DNA from: Nitrososphaerales archaeon TH5888
GTDB lineage: Archaea; Thermoproteota; Nitrososphaeria; Nitrososphaerales; Nitrososphaeraceae
NCBI GenBank assembly: GCA_014523595.1
Contig: JAATVN010000103.1
Coordinates: 1-5,375, forward strand
Direction of reading: 5' to 3'
DNA: 5,375 bases
Both the position numbers and the translations under genes were made by a program. The notes under the pieces are model-generated. The model did not search any database, had not been told where the DNA came from, and saw nothing but the letters and a program-made list of their open reading frames with translations. Shown one piece after another: positions 1-5,375 of this stretch (its first letter is position 1; every line of letters begins with the position of its first letter).

Positions 1-189
1 CTTCAAATTAGAAGCAGAAGATTCGAGATGTGATGCGGTTATAAAGCTTGTTTTTTTTAGCAAAGAATCAACTATTAGTAGAGTGTCACGAAGTTTATCG
101 AGCTCCTCTTTTTTATTGGTAACTTCTTTAACTAACCATTCACGCACTTCTGCTGCACGACGAATATCATCTTCTGAAAAGGTGGACAT
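1..189 (-). CDS. Uncharacterised coiled-coil protein, N-terminal part (cut by window edge)
   Basis: An open frame starts at ATG (189-187) and runs without a stop to base 1, giving 63 residues of an incomplete protein that begins MSTFSEDDIRRAAEVREWL. Residues 5-45 are rich in Glu, Lys, Arg and Leu with heptad-like spacing (KKEELDKLRDTLLIVDSLL), which predicts an amphipathic helix or coiled coil. The end of the fragment is Ser- and Ala-rich. No catalytic motif or membrane segment is visible. The start is supported by a TATA-like box about 27 bases upstream and by the lack of any in-frame ATG nearby; another ATG at 194-192 is out of frame. The start lies about 100 bases beyond the mptE stop on the same strand, so it probably has its own transcript. 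The organisation resembles conserved thaumarchaeal hypothetical proteins I recall with a helical N-terminus, but the missing C-terminal part would decide the family. No function is assigned. Confidence 0.72.
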   Translation of the reverse strand, partial: MSTFSEDDIRRAAEVREWLVKEVTNKKEELDKLRDTLLIVDSLLKKTSFITASHLESSASNLK

Positions 190-212
190 GACATGATTCA
201 ATATATTAAAAA

Positions 213-220
213 CATATAAT
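213..220 (-). promoter_or_regulatory. Archaeal TATA-like box for the coiled-coil gene
   Basis: On the minus strand this reads ATTATATG, centred about 27-28 bases before the ATG at 189. That is the distance expected if transcription starts at or next to the start codon (a leaderless mRNA). A second AT-rich run at 201-210 is closer and less well placed. Confidence 0.5.
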
Positions 221-287
221 AGTTTTTCACATTATTTGCAAGCGAAGGAATTTCTTAATTTCATAACTTTAGAGTTAAATGAAGATC

Positions 288-1010
288 TCAAGGCTGAGAC
301 TTGATACCTCTTATTCTGGTGGCTGATTTGTTAACCAATTTGGATTTAGATTGCTTTCCTAGCATTTCGAGCAATTTCTTTGCAAATTTTAACTTTTTTC
401 GTTTAAGATCAATATCTACGTCTTTATCATTTGTTGAGAATTTCCTTGGCATGTTGTCAAAATCCATACCTATTAAAGTAATACTTTTTGCCCTCATTTC
501 TTCAGCCAAAAAGACGCTTCTGTCTCCGTCAGTAAATCCCCCAAAATTATATACGTTCTCCGTCGGCATTACTTGAGTCGTACCTATTACTTTACTAAAT
601 TTAGGAACATGTTTTTCCAAATTCTCCATATTATCACCGTGAGCATGGATAACCATTATCGCTCCAAATTTATCAGCCATCCTTAGATATTTTGGATTTC
701 CATCAAGGTCCGACACCACTATATCCGGTTTAATCTTCTTATTCAATAAAATCTCAACCACACCATTGGCAGCTATTTTTACATATTTTTTATTCTTCTT
801 GATAAACTCAATATTTTTTTCCAGACTAGGACCTGCTCCAATTACAAGTACTTCCTTTCCTTGTATTTTCTTTTGGATCTTAGACACCTGCAATGCTTTT
901 CTCTTTATCATATGACTCAGCAATTCAGCTGCCTTCTGATCTGTTTCTGTACTATATCCAAATTCCGTCCTAATCTGCTGATAAAAAGGGAACCACTCTA
1001 TGAATTTCAC
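288..1010 (-). CDS. mptE: 6-hydroxymethyl-7,8-dihydropterin diphosphokinase, archaeal MptE type
   Basis: The 240-residue cytosolic enzyme matches the archaeal MptE/DUF115 family. MptE moves diphosphate from ATP to 6-hydroxymethyl-7,8-dihydropterin, giving AMP and the activated pterin used for tetrahydromethanopterin- or folate-type cofactors. It replaces the unrelated bacterial FolK. Visible motifs are the N-terminal EWFPFYQQIRTEFGYS segment (5-20), a glycine-rich nucleotide-binding loop VIGAGPSLE (56-64), VVSDLDG (98-104), HAHGDN (122-127), GFTDGDR (158-164) and LIGMDF (179-184), all in family order. The C-terminal 40 residues are Lys-rich and diverge. The start is GTG (1010-1008); the family N-terminus begins at this point and no ATG lies in frame upstream before the stop at 1052-1050. 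No Shine-Dalgarno sequence is seen. It is divergent from the FUN14 gene. Family assignment is firm; the exact pterin end product in this organism is inferred. Confidence 0.93.
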   Translation of the reverse strand: MKFIEWFPFYQQIRTEFGYSTETDQKAAELLSHMIKRKALQVSKIQKKIQGKEVLVIGAGPSLEKNIEFIKKNKKYVKIAANGVVEILLNKKIKPDIVVSDLDGNPKYLRMADKFGAIMVIHAHGDNMENLEKHVPKFSKVIGTTQVMPTENVYNFGGFTDGDRSVFLAEEMRAKSITLIGMDFDNMPRKFSTNDKDVDIDLKRKKLKFAKKLLEMLGKQSKSKLVNKSATRIRGIKSQP

Positions 1011-1241
1011 ATTTAGAAATAAAAGAAGGTTACTAATAGATTGTTTGATTTATGAAAGCGATGATTGTAGAAGACCAATTATTTCGGACATTTTTTACAT
1101 AAATAACTACTAATTTATTTTAGTCTAAGATATCATTGCAATTAGGCTTGCTCTAAAAGAACCATAACTTTATGCAGTTAGAAGATCTCATGAAAAATGA
1201 CTATATTGCATATATTTATGATTCTGGGATAGTTCGTAAGG
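1011..1241. other. Divergent intergenic region between mptE and the FUN14 gene
   Basis: This AT-rich stretch of about 230 bases separates two divergently transcribed genes and must carry both promoters. The FUN14 promoter is clear (1211-1220). For mptE the candidates are weak: a TATTA-containing stretch at 1031-1040, about 26 bases from the GTG, and an AT-rich run at 1044-1053. A long frame entering from 1172 is only an out-of-phase shadow of the FUN14 gene. I see no tRNA-like fold, C/D-box pair or repeat array here. Confidence 0.6.
1211..1220 (+). promoter_or_regulatory. TATA box of the FUN14 gene
   Basis: The sequence TATATTTATG is centred about 27 bases ahead of the ATG at 1242, fitting a leaderless archaeal transcript. 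The bases between it and the ATG contain no clear Shine-Dalgarno sequence. The box lies in a longer AT-rich segment (1193-1216) that recurs with 3 differences in 24 at 3627-3650. Confidence 0.65.
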
Positions 1242-1613
1242 ATGTTTATCGATTTCAGCTCCCTAGCTACCTCCATAGGAATAGGAGGGTTAGCTACCTC
1301 TATAGGGATAGGAGGATTTTTGGGATTCTTGATGGGATATGCTATAAAGAAAATATTAAAAATAATCATCGTTGTCGCCGGATTATTGGTAGGTATCATG
1401 TACTATTTGCAATACAACGGACTAGTTGCGCTAAATTGGGCGAAGGTCGAAGCCACATTAGGAAATGCTATGACTAATTTTAATGGCTTTAGTCTTAACA
1501 CTCCATTCTTTCCCGGTATAAGCGACCAAATCTTGGATGCCATCTCAAATTCGGGGATTCCACTAACTGGGGGGTTTGCAGCGGGATTTGCCTTCGGTTT
1601 CAGTAAAGGTTAG
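1242..1613 (+). CDS. FUN14-family small membrane protein
   Basis: This 123-residue hydrophobic protein has the FUN14 layout. A glycine-rich N-terminal hydrophobic stretch (about 12-34) leads into GYAIKKILK (32-40), then a second membrane segment (about 40-58), a YLQYNGLVALNW motif (55-66), a polar middle region (67-105) and a C-terminal glycine-rich hydrophobic segment GGFAAGFAFGFSKG (110-123) typical of the family. Eukaryotic FUN14 proteins (FUNDC1) sit in the mitochondrial outer membrane and act in mitophagy; the role of archaeal members is not known, and here only an integral-membrane location is inferred. Residues 8-16 and 17-25 are an exact tandem repeat (LATSIGIGG). Only the second copy joins the usual family sequence, so the first copy is an N-terminal extension. 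ATG 1242 is favoured by the TATA box 27 bases upstream. The gene has its own promoter and ends 83 bases before csl4. Confidence 0.85.
   Translation: MFIDFSSLATSIGIGGLATSIGIGGFLGFLMGYAIKKILKIIIVVAGLLVGIMYYLQYNGLVALNWAKVEATLGNAMTNFNGFSLNTPFFPGISDQILDAISNSGIPLTGGFAAGFAFGFSKG
1263..1316 (+). repeat. 27-base in-frame tandem duplication in the FUN14 gene
   Basis: Units 1263-1289 and 1290-1316 each encode LATSIGIGG. They match at 23 of 27 bases, and all four differences (CTA/TTA, TCC/TCT, GGA/GGG, GGG/GGA) are synonymous. Confidence 0.9.
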
Positions 1614-1666
1614 AACGCAATATCAGAGATGGATTTTCGATAGCCCTCTTCATTTTCATGTAACAA

Positions 1667-1674
1667 TTATAATA
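1667..1674 (+). promoter_or_regulatory. TATA box of csl4
   Basis: TTATAATA is centred about 26-27 bases ahead of the ATG at 1697, suggesting a leaderless csl4 transcript separate from the FUN14 gene. The intervening ATG at 1686 is out of frame with csl4. Confidence 0.6.
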
Positions 1675-1696
1675 CATCTGCTGTCATGTACCTATT

Positions 1697-2290
1697 ATGA
1701 AGAAAAAGACATCTGGTATGGTATTCCCAGGTGAATATATAGCAGAAATTGAAGAATTTGAAGCGGGTAATCATACTTTCACTCTTGATGGGACTATCAG
1801 ATCAAGTGCGTTAGGGAAGAAGGAATATGATTTTAAGAGAAGAACCATTAAAATTGATCCAATTAATCCTCAAGAATTACCCAAAATAGGAGATGTCGTT
1901 ATGGGATTTGTGGAAATGTTATTTGGATCTATGATATCAGTCAAGTTATTTTCTGTTAATAACAAACTGTATACTTCAGGCCTATCCGCCATTGCTTCAG
2001 CAAGAATGGGAAATAATAAGGGATGGAATCGAGATCGATATAATAGGAAACCAAAATCGATTTATCGAATTGGCGACATTATCAGGGGTCAAATTACAAG
2101 TCTGATGAATTCATCAATTCATATCGCTGTAGATGGAACTAATTTTGGCCTGTTATACTCCTTATGTTTGAACTGTGGTGGAGATACAGTTAGAATAAAC
2201 AATGGTATAAAATGTATAGAATGCGGTTCATATGAAGAGAAAAGAGTGGCAAACGACTATGGAACTAGTCTCTTAAAATCCTTCCACTAA
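1697..2290 (+). CDS. csl4: Exosome RNA-binding cap subunit Csl4
   Basis: The 197-residue protein has the three-part archaeal Csl4 structure. The N-terminal domain (about 7-60) begins VFPGEYIAEIEEFEAGNHTF and resembles the beta-rich part that docks on the Rrp41/Rrp42 hexamer. An S1-type RNA-binding domain (about 64-152) contains IGDVVMGFV and IGDIIRGQI, with a basic Arg/Lys/Asn-rich loop between them (about 103-121). A C-terminal zinc ribbon has cysteines at 157, 160, 173 and 176 (CLNC and CIEC), followed by the family-typical NDYG. Csl4 forms part of the RNA-entry cap of the cytosolic exosome, which degrades and tails RNA 3'-5', and it helps recruit DnaG. All four zinc ligands are present. 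A short tail of 8 residues follows NDYG. It has its own TATA box; the next gene starts 91 bases downstream, also with its own promoter. Confidence 0.93.
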   Translation: MKKKTSGMVFPGEYIAEIEEFEAGNHTFTLDGTIRSSALGKKEYDFKRRTIKIDPINPQELPKIGDVVMGFVEMLFGSMISVKLFSVNNKLYTSGLSAIASARMGNNKGWNRDRYNRKPKSIYRIGDIIRGQITSLMNSSIHIAVDGTNFGLLYSLCLNCGGDTVRINNGIKCIECGSYEEKRVANDYGTSLLKSFH

Positions 2291-2352
2291 AAATGAATTA
2301 AAGAAGGACCGATATAGATCTCGCTAGACAATAAACACTTATTCAGATAAAA

Positions 2353-2361
2353 TTTTTAATA
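2353..2361 (+). promoter_or_regulatory. TATA-like box of the DHS-like gene
   Basis: TTTTTAATA is centred 25 bases ahead of the ATG at 2382, again consistent with a leaderless transcript. The T-run may also help end the csl4 transcript. The ATG at 2372 is out of frame. Confidence 0.55.
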
Positions 2362-2381
2362 CCTTTTCTGCATGCTAATAG

Positions 2382-3452
2382 ATGAACAACGCACATTCAT
2401 TTACAGGTAAAAAAATCGAACCTCCCCTTATTTCGAAGAATATGACCATAACACAATTGGTTGATTTTTTCGGATCTACAGGTTACAACGCAAGACGACT
2501 TTTTGAAGCAGCAAACATCATGAAGGAAATGATTGATAGTGGTTGTACCATCTGCTTAACCCTTGCAGGAGCGTTGACCCCAATAGGAATGGGGAATACA
2601 ATCAAAACGCTTATTGAAAGTGGCTTTGTAGATTGGGTAGTAACAACTGGGGCTAATGTTTACCATGACCTTCATTTCGCTTACGATTTACCTGTAAGGC
2701 AAGGTCATTTTCAGGTTGACGATGACGTGCTCTTTTCCAAACAAATTGTACGAATTTACGATGTATATATAAAAGAAGTAGGCACTTTGCAGGCTCAGGA
2801 CATTATTGTTCAAAGAGAAGTGAAGAAATTCGAAAAAAACTTTACCAAATCATATTCTACTGCAGATATGTCACATAAACTTGGTAAGGCAGCTTTCGAA
2901 AATTCACCAAATCCGAAAAAATCATTTCTTGCTTCAGCGTTCAAAAATGACGTACCAGTCTTCATTCCTGCGATAAGTGATTCTTCTATAGGACTCAATA
3001 TGCTACCTTTGATATTTGAAGATGTGACGAGATTTCCAAATGTTATGTTGGATATTGCTGAATCAACAGCGATACTTTGGAAAAGTAAAGTTTCCGGTGG
3101 TATAGAATTAGGCGGGGGAGTTCCAAAAAATTTTTTCCAACAAACCGGACCTGCATTATACCAAATACTGAAACTAAAGGAAGGCGGACACGATTATGTA
3201 ATCCAAATTACTGATGCACGACCTGATACCGGTGGTTTATCTGGAGCGACTATACAGGAAGGAAAAAGCTGGGGCAAAATAAAGACCTCTCATAGAAACA
3301 ATGTAATTGTTTATGGAGATTCTTCAATTTGTTTTCCAATAATTTGCTCTTATGTCTTGTCGGAATGCAAGAAACGCCCAAGAAAGAGATTATATTCAAA
3401 GAAAAATGGTTGGGTGGAGGAGATGAAAAAAGAATATTTGAAAAATAAATAA
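2382..3452 (+). CDS. Deoxyhypusine synthase-like enzyme (divergent, bacterial-like branch)
   Basis: The 356-residue protein belongs to the deoxyhypusine synthase (DHS) family. True DHS uses NAD and spermidine to add a 4-aminobutyl group to a lysine of initiation factor 5A. Conserved parts are LTLAGALTPIGMG (59-71) and VVTTGANVYHDLHFA (86-100) in the NAD-binding fold, VPVFIPAISDSSIG (191-204), ELGGGVPKN (242-250), DARPDTGGLSGA (278-289) and EGKSWGKIK (293-301), whose Lys299 matches the catalytic Lys329 of human DHS. The motif set (TGANxYHD, DARPDTGGLSGA, PRKRLY near the end) is the one I recall from cyanobacterial and other bacterial DHS-like proteins rather than canonical archaeal/eukaryal DHS. 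Some members of this wider family make homospermidine. Several spermidine-binding residues of human DHS are replaced, so the substrate is uncertain. The family is sure; calling it the organism's aIF5A-modifying enzyme is not. ATG 2382 is supported by a TATA-like box at -25. Confidence 0.88.
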   Translation: MNNAHSFTGKKIEPPLISKNMTITQLVDFFGSTGYNARRLFEAANIMKEMIDSGCTICLTLAGALTPIGMGNTIKTLIESGFVDWVVTTGANVYHDLHFAYDLPVRQGHFQVDDDVLFSKQIVRIYDVYIKEVGTLQAQDIIVQREVKKFEKNFTKSYSTADMSHKLGKAAFENSPNPKKSFLASAFKNDVPVFIPAISDSSIGLNMLPLIFEDVTRFPNVMLDIAESTAILWKSKVSGGIELGGGVPKNFFQQTGPALYQILKLKEGGHDYVIQITDARPDTGGLSGATIQEGKSWGKIKTSHRNNVIVYGDSSICFPIICSYVLSECKKRPRKRLYSKKNGWVEEMKKEYLKNK

Positions 3453-3457
3453 TTTTT
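3453..3457 (+). terminator. Possible T-run terminator after the DHS-like gene
   Basis: Five thymines follow the TAA stop directly, and another T5 run lies at 3501-3505. Archaeal polymerases often stop at T-rich tracts without a hairpin, but T5 is short in so AT-rich a region. Confidence 0.3.
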
Positions 3458-3523
3458 ACAACCTAAAAATCCAAATTCATTCAACATAGAAAGGATGGCA
3501 TTTTTAATCAGCTTGGGTGTTCA

Positions 3524-3550
3524 GATAACACTTGATTACTGAGTATTGTC
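3524..3550 (+). other. Imperfect hairpin in the intergenic region
   Basis: GATAACACT (3524-3532) can pair with AGTATTGTC (3542-3550) around a 9-base loop, with one G-U pair and one C-A mismatch. It could be part of the 3' end of the DHS-like mRNA or chance; it lacks a following long T-run. Confidence 0.3.
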
Positions 3551-3610
3551 AGCCTTCACCGTTATGCCTATGTTGAAAACCATTATGGCATGTTATTTAT
3601 CATGTCCATG

Positions 3611-3618
3611 CTATATAA
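3611..3618 (+). promoter_or_regulatory. Secondary TATA-like element upstream of the peptidase gene
   Basis: CTATATAA resembles an archaeal TATA box and would place a start site near 3640. It is an alternative or additional promoter to the element at 3635-3650. Confidence 0.3.
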
Positions 3619-3634
3619 CCATATTCAAAATTAA

Positions 3635-3650
3635 CTATATTGTATATATT
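3635..3650 (+). promoter_or_regulatory. Probable promoter element for the peptidase gene
   Basis: CTATATTGTATATATT contains a strong TATA-like core and matches 15 of 16 bases at the FUN14 promoter (1201-1216). By the same geometry transcription would start near 3676, leaving about 70-75 bases of leader before the ATG at 3750. The only ATG at that start site (3680) meets a stop after two codons. Confidence 0.45.
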
Positions 3651-3749
3651 CCAAATAGATCTGTTTCATTCTGCGAATTATGAGTTAGCTGATGTCAACA
3701 ATCAGAAAAACATTAAAGACGATGTACAGTTTAAAGATGAAAAGAAACA

Positions 3750-5375
3750 ATGTTAAATTATTCAAATATTAAATTAGGAAAATGGGATCTTTGTGATTTA
3801 GTCGATGATAGGTCAACAGGGAACTTTGTAAAGTTAGTTGATAACATCAAAAAAGATGTCAAAGAATTTGAAGATAACCGGCAAATCCTAAAACCAGATC
3901 TGAACTCCTCGAGTTTTGAAAGATTAGTTCATGAGATTGAGAATATTCTGGAAGCTCTTAGCAGAGTCAATAGTTTTGCCCAGCTTAAATACGCTGCCGA
4001 TACTTCATCCAATGAAGCTGCAGCTCTGGTTCTTGAAACCGAAAAATTGAGTTCACAGATTAGTAACCAAACTTTATTTTTTGATTTATGGTTCAAGAAA
4101 GGACTTGACAAGAATAATGCTCAACGATTAATTGACAGCATCTCTGCTGTTTATAGGGAATATTTAAAACATATGAGATTGATTGCGAAATATTCACTTA
4201 AAGAGTCAGAAGAAAAGATTATCAACACTCTCGAGGTAACCGGTCCAAGTGCCCTTGTAAAAATATATGATAGAATGAGTAATAATTTTGAATTTACAGT
4301 AATAAAAAAACATGGAAATACAAAGAGGACCAAAATATTCACAAATAAAGAAAAACTGCTTTCTTTGGTAAGGAGCTCTAAAGCAAATGAGAGAGAATCT
4401 GCATACAAGGCATTATTCAAAACCTATGAGAAAAATAGTGGGGTTCTAGGGGAAATTTACCAAAATTTAGTAACTCAATGGAGAGATGAAAATATTTCTA
4501 TTAGAGGATTCAAATCTCCTATCTCAGTTAGAAATATTCATAATAATATAAATGATACCACAGTAGAGACACTCTTGGCAGTTTGTAAAGAAAATGTGCA
4601 CTTATTTCATGATTATTTTATCGAAAAAGCTAAATTAATTGGTATGAAAAAACTAAGACGCTATGATCTCTACGCACCAATTTCAAGCAAAAATATTCCT
4701 AAATTTACGTTTAAGAATGCTACAAGATTAGTCTTAGATACTTTTCATAAATTTGATCCAAGTTTTGCCTTGTACACAGAGCGCTTGTTTAAAGAAAATC
4801 ATATTGATTCTGAAATCAGGAATGGAAAAACAGGGGGTGCATTTTGCTATACTGTTGTCCCAAAAAGGACTCCTTATGTACTCTTAAATTTTGATGGAAT
4901 GATGAGAGATGTTTCAACAATGGCTCATGAATTTGGACATGCAATACATAGTATGTATGCTTCTGATAAACCAATTTTGGTATCACATGCTCCCCTTCCA
5001 TTGGCGGAAACTGCATCTGTATTTGGAGAGATGCTTCTCAATGAAGAAATTTACAAGAAGCTAAATAAGGAGAAGAAAAAGATTTTCTTGGCAGAACAAA
5101 TTGATGATATCTATGCAACCGTTATGCGACAGGCATTTTTTACAATTTTTGAAATAGAAGCTCATAAGCAAATTGTAGAAAAGAGTGTTACTATTGATAA
5201 CATCTCCGATCTGTATACAAAAAACTTAAGAACACAATTTGGAAATTCAATACGTATTTCAGAAGATTTTAGATGGGAATGGCTTTACATACCGCATTTT
5301 TATCATACTCCTTTCTATTGCTATGCATATTCTTTTGGAAATTTACTTGTGCTCTCACTATATCAGCAATTTAGA
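3750..5375 (+). CDS. pepF: M3-family oligoendopeptidase F-like metallopeptidase (C-terminus cut by window edge)
   Basis: An open frame of 542 codons runs from ATG 3750 to the right edge without a stop. It reads MLNYSNIKLGKWDLCDLVDD at the start; the first in-frame stop upstream is TGA at 3738-3740, so this is the first available ATG. The N-terminal helical half (about 1-190, including the oligoendopeptidase F N-terminal domain near 110-180) is followed by the M3 catalytic domain. The zinc site is HEFGH (393-397; ligands His393 and His397, catalytic Glu394), with the third ligand probably Glu420 in PLAETASVFGE. The substrate-side segment HFYHTPFYCYAYSFG (516-530) carries the expected His and Tyr residues. 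The family is usually about 600 residues, so roughly 50-60 are missing. M3 peptidases are cytosolic zinc enzymes that cleave short peptides, probably finishing breakdown of proteasome products. No signal peptide is seen. Regulation seems to involve a leader, unlike its neighbours. Confidence 0.93.
   Translation, partial: MLNYSNIKLGKWDLCDLVDDRSTGNFVKLVDNIKKDVKEFEDNRQILKPDLNSSSFERLVHEIENILEALSRVNSFAQLKYAADTSSNEAAALVLETEKLSSQISNQTLFFDLWFKKGLDKNNAQRLIDSISAVYREYLKHMRLIAKYSLKESEEKIINTLEVTGPSALVKIYDRMSNNFEFTVIKKHGNTKRTKIFTNKEKLLSLVRSSKANERESAYKALFKTYEKNSGVLGEIYQNLVTQWRDENISIRGFKSPISVRNIHNNINDTTVETLLAVCKENVHLFHDYFIEKAKLIGMKKLRRYDLYAPISSKNIPKFTFKNATRLVLDTFHKFDPSFALYTERLFKENHIDSEIRNGKTGGAFCYTVVPKRTPYVLLNFDGMMRDVSTMAHEFGHAIHSMYASDKPILVSHAPLPLAETASVFGEMLLNEEIYKKLNKEKKKIFLAEQIDDIYATVMRQAFFTIFEIEAHKQIVEKSVTIDNISDLYTKNLRTQFGNSIRISEDFRWEWLYIPHFYHTPFYCYAYSFGNLLVLSLYQQFR

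Larger units (their letters stand above)
3453..3749. other. Intergenic region before the peptidase gene
   Basis: These 297 bases, the longest gap in the window, contain no convincing gene. Open frames are short: 15 codons at 3495 and 39 codons at 3564-3683 (MPMLKTIMACYLSCPCYI...), with no recognisable family or well-placed promoter. The region holds two T5 runs, an imperfect hairpin (3524-3550) and two TATA-like elements (3611-3618 and about 3635-3650). The peptidase ATG at 3750 has no good TATA at the usual -27 position, unlike the other plus-strand genes, so its transcript probably starts near 3670-3680 and has a leader. Confidence 0.6.

Noticed and set aside
281..290. Ten-base sequence GAAGATCTCA occurring here and at 1181-1190
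   Set aside because: The flanks differ and a single shared 10-mer in a window this size is expected by chance; it does not look like an attachment site or repeat end.
301..576. 91-codon plus-strand frame antisense to mptE
   Set aside because: It is a reading-frame shadow of mptE, without independent motifs or promoter.
1172..1477. 101-codon frame on the plus strand overlapping the FUN14 gene
   Set aside because: It lies in another phase over most of the FUN14 gene, has no family-like sequence, and loses to a frame with clear FUN14 motifs and a well-placed promoter.
3564..3591. Inverted repeat ATGCC...GGCAT in the intergenic gap
   Set aside because: The stem is only five base pairs with a long loop, too weak to call a structure.
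3564..3683. 39-codon plus-strand frame with four cysteines in the intergenic gap
   Set aside because: The cysteines do not form a standard zinc motif, the frame spans the probable promoter elements, and no TATA or Shine-Dalgarno signal is placed for its start.
3681..3740. Possible C/D-box small RNA around GCTGATG and AAGATGA stretches
   Set aside because: No proper box C plus box D pair with correct spacing and terminal stem could be found.
4151..4420. Minus-strand frames inside the peptidase gene (also 3929-4111 and 4816-5016) and inside the DHS-like gene (2810-2998)
   Set aside because: All are antisense to strongly supported coding sequence and show no recognisable protein features.

Overview
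The window looks like chromosomal DNA of an ammonia-oxidising archaeon (Thaumarchaeota/Nitrososphaeria). The evidence is an AT-rich sequence carrying an archaeal-type MptE pterin kinase, a Csl4 exosome subunit with its zinc ribbon, a FUN14 membrane protein and archaeal promoters: TATA-like boxes about 25-28 bases ahead of start codons that lack a Shine-Dalgarno sequence. A Nitrosocosmicus- or Nitrososphaera-like host is a guess from gene content and base composition, not a demonstrated assignment.

Layout. Bases 1-189 (minus strand) hold the N-terminal 63 residues of an uncharacterised coiled-coil protein that runs off the left edge. Bases 288-1010 (minus) encode MptE, starting at GTG. A divergent intergenic region of about 230 bases follows. 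Then come four plus-strand genes: a FUN14-family membrane protein (1242-1613), Csl4 (1697-2290), a deoxyhypusine-synthase-like enzyme (2382-3452) and an M3 oligoendopeptidase F-type metallopeptidase (3750 to the right edge, incomplete at its C-terminus).

The genes do not look like one operon. The coiled-coil gene, FUN14, csl4 and the DHS-like gene each have a TATA-like box at the distance expected for a leaderless transcript. The peptidase gene is the exception: its best TATA element lies about 100 bases upstream, implying a leader of roughly 70-80 bases or a separate small transcript. The products serve housekeeping roles in pterin cofactor synthesis, RNA processing or decay, polyamine or hypusine chemistry, and peptide turnover. 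No mobile element, CRISPR array, tRNA or rRNA was seen.

The points most worth a second look are the DHS-like enzyme, which keeps the catalytic lysine but appears to have lost several spermidine-binding acidic residues; a 27-base in-frame tandem duplication in the FUN14 gene whose copies differ only synonymously; and a 24-base promoter segment shared between the FUN14 gene and the region ahead of the peptidase. I found no convincing undescribed multi-gene system.
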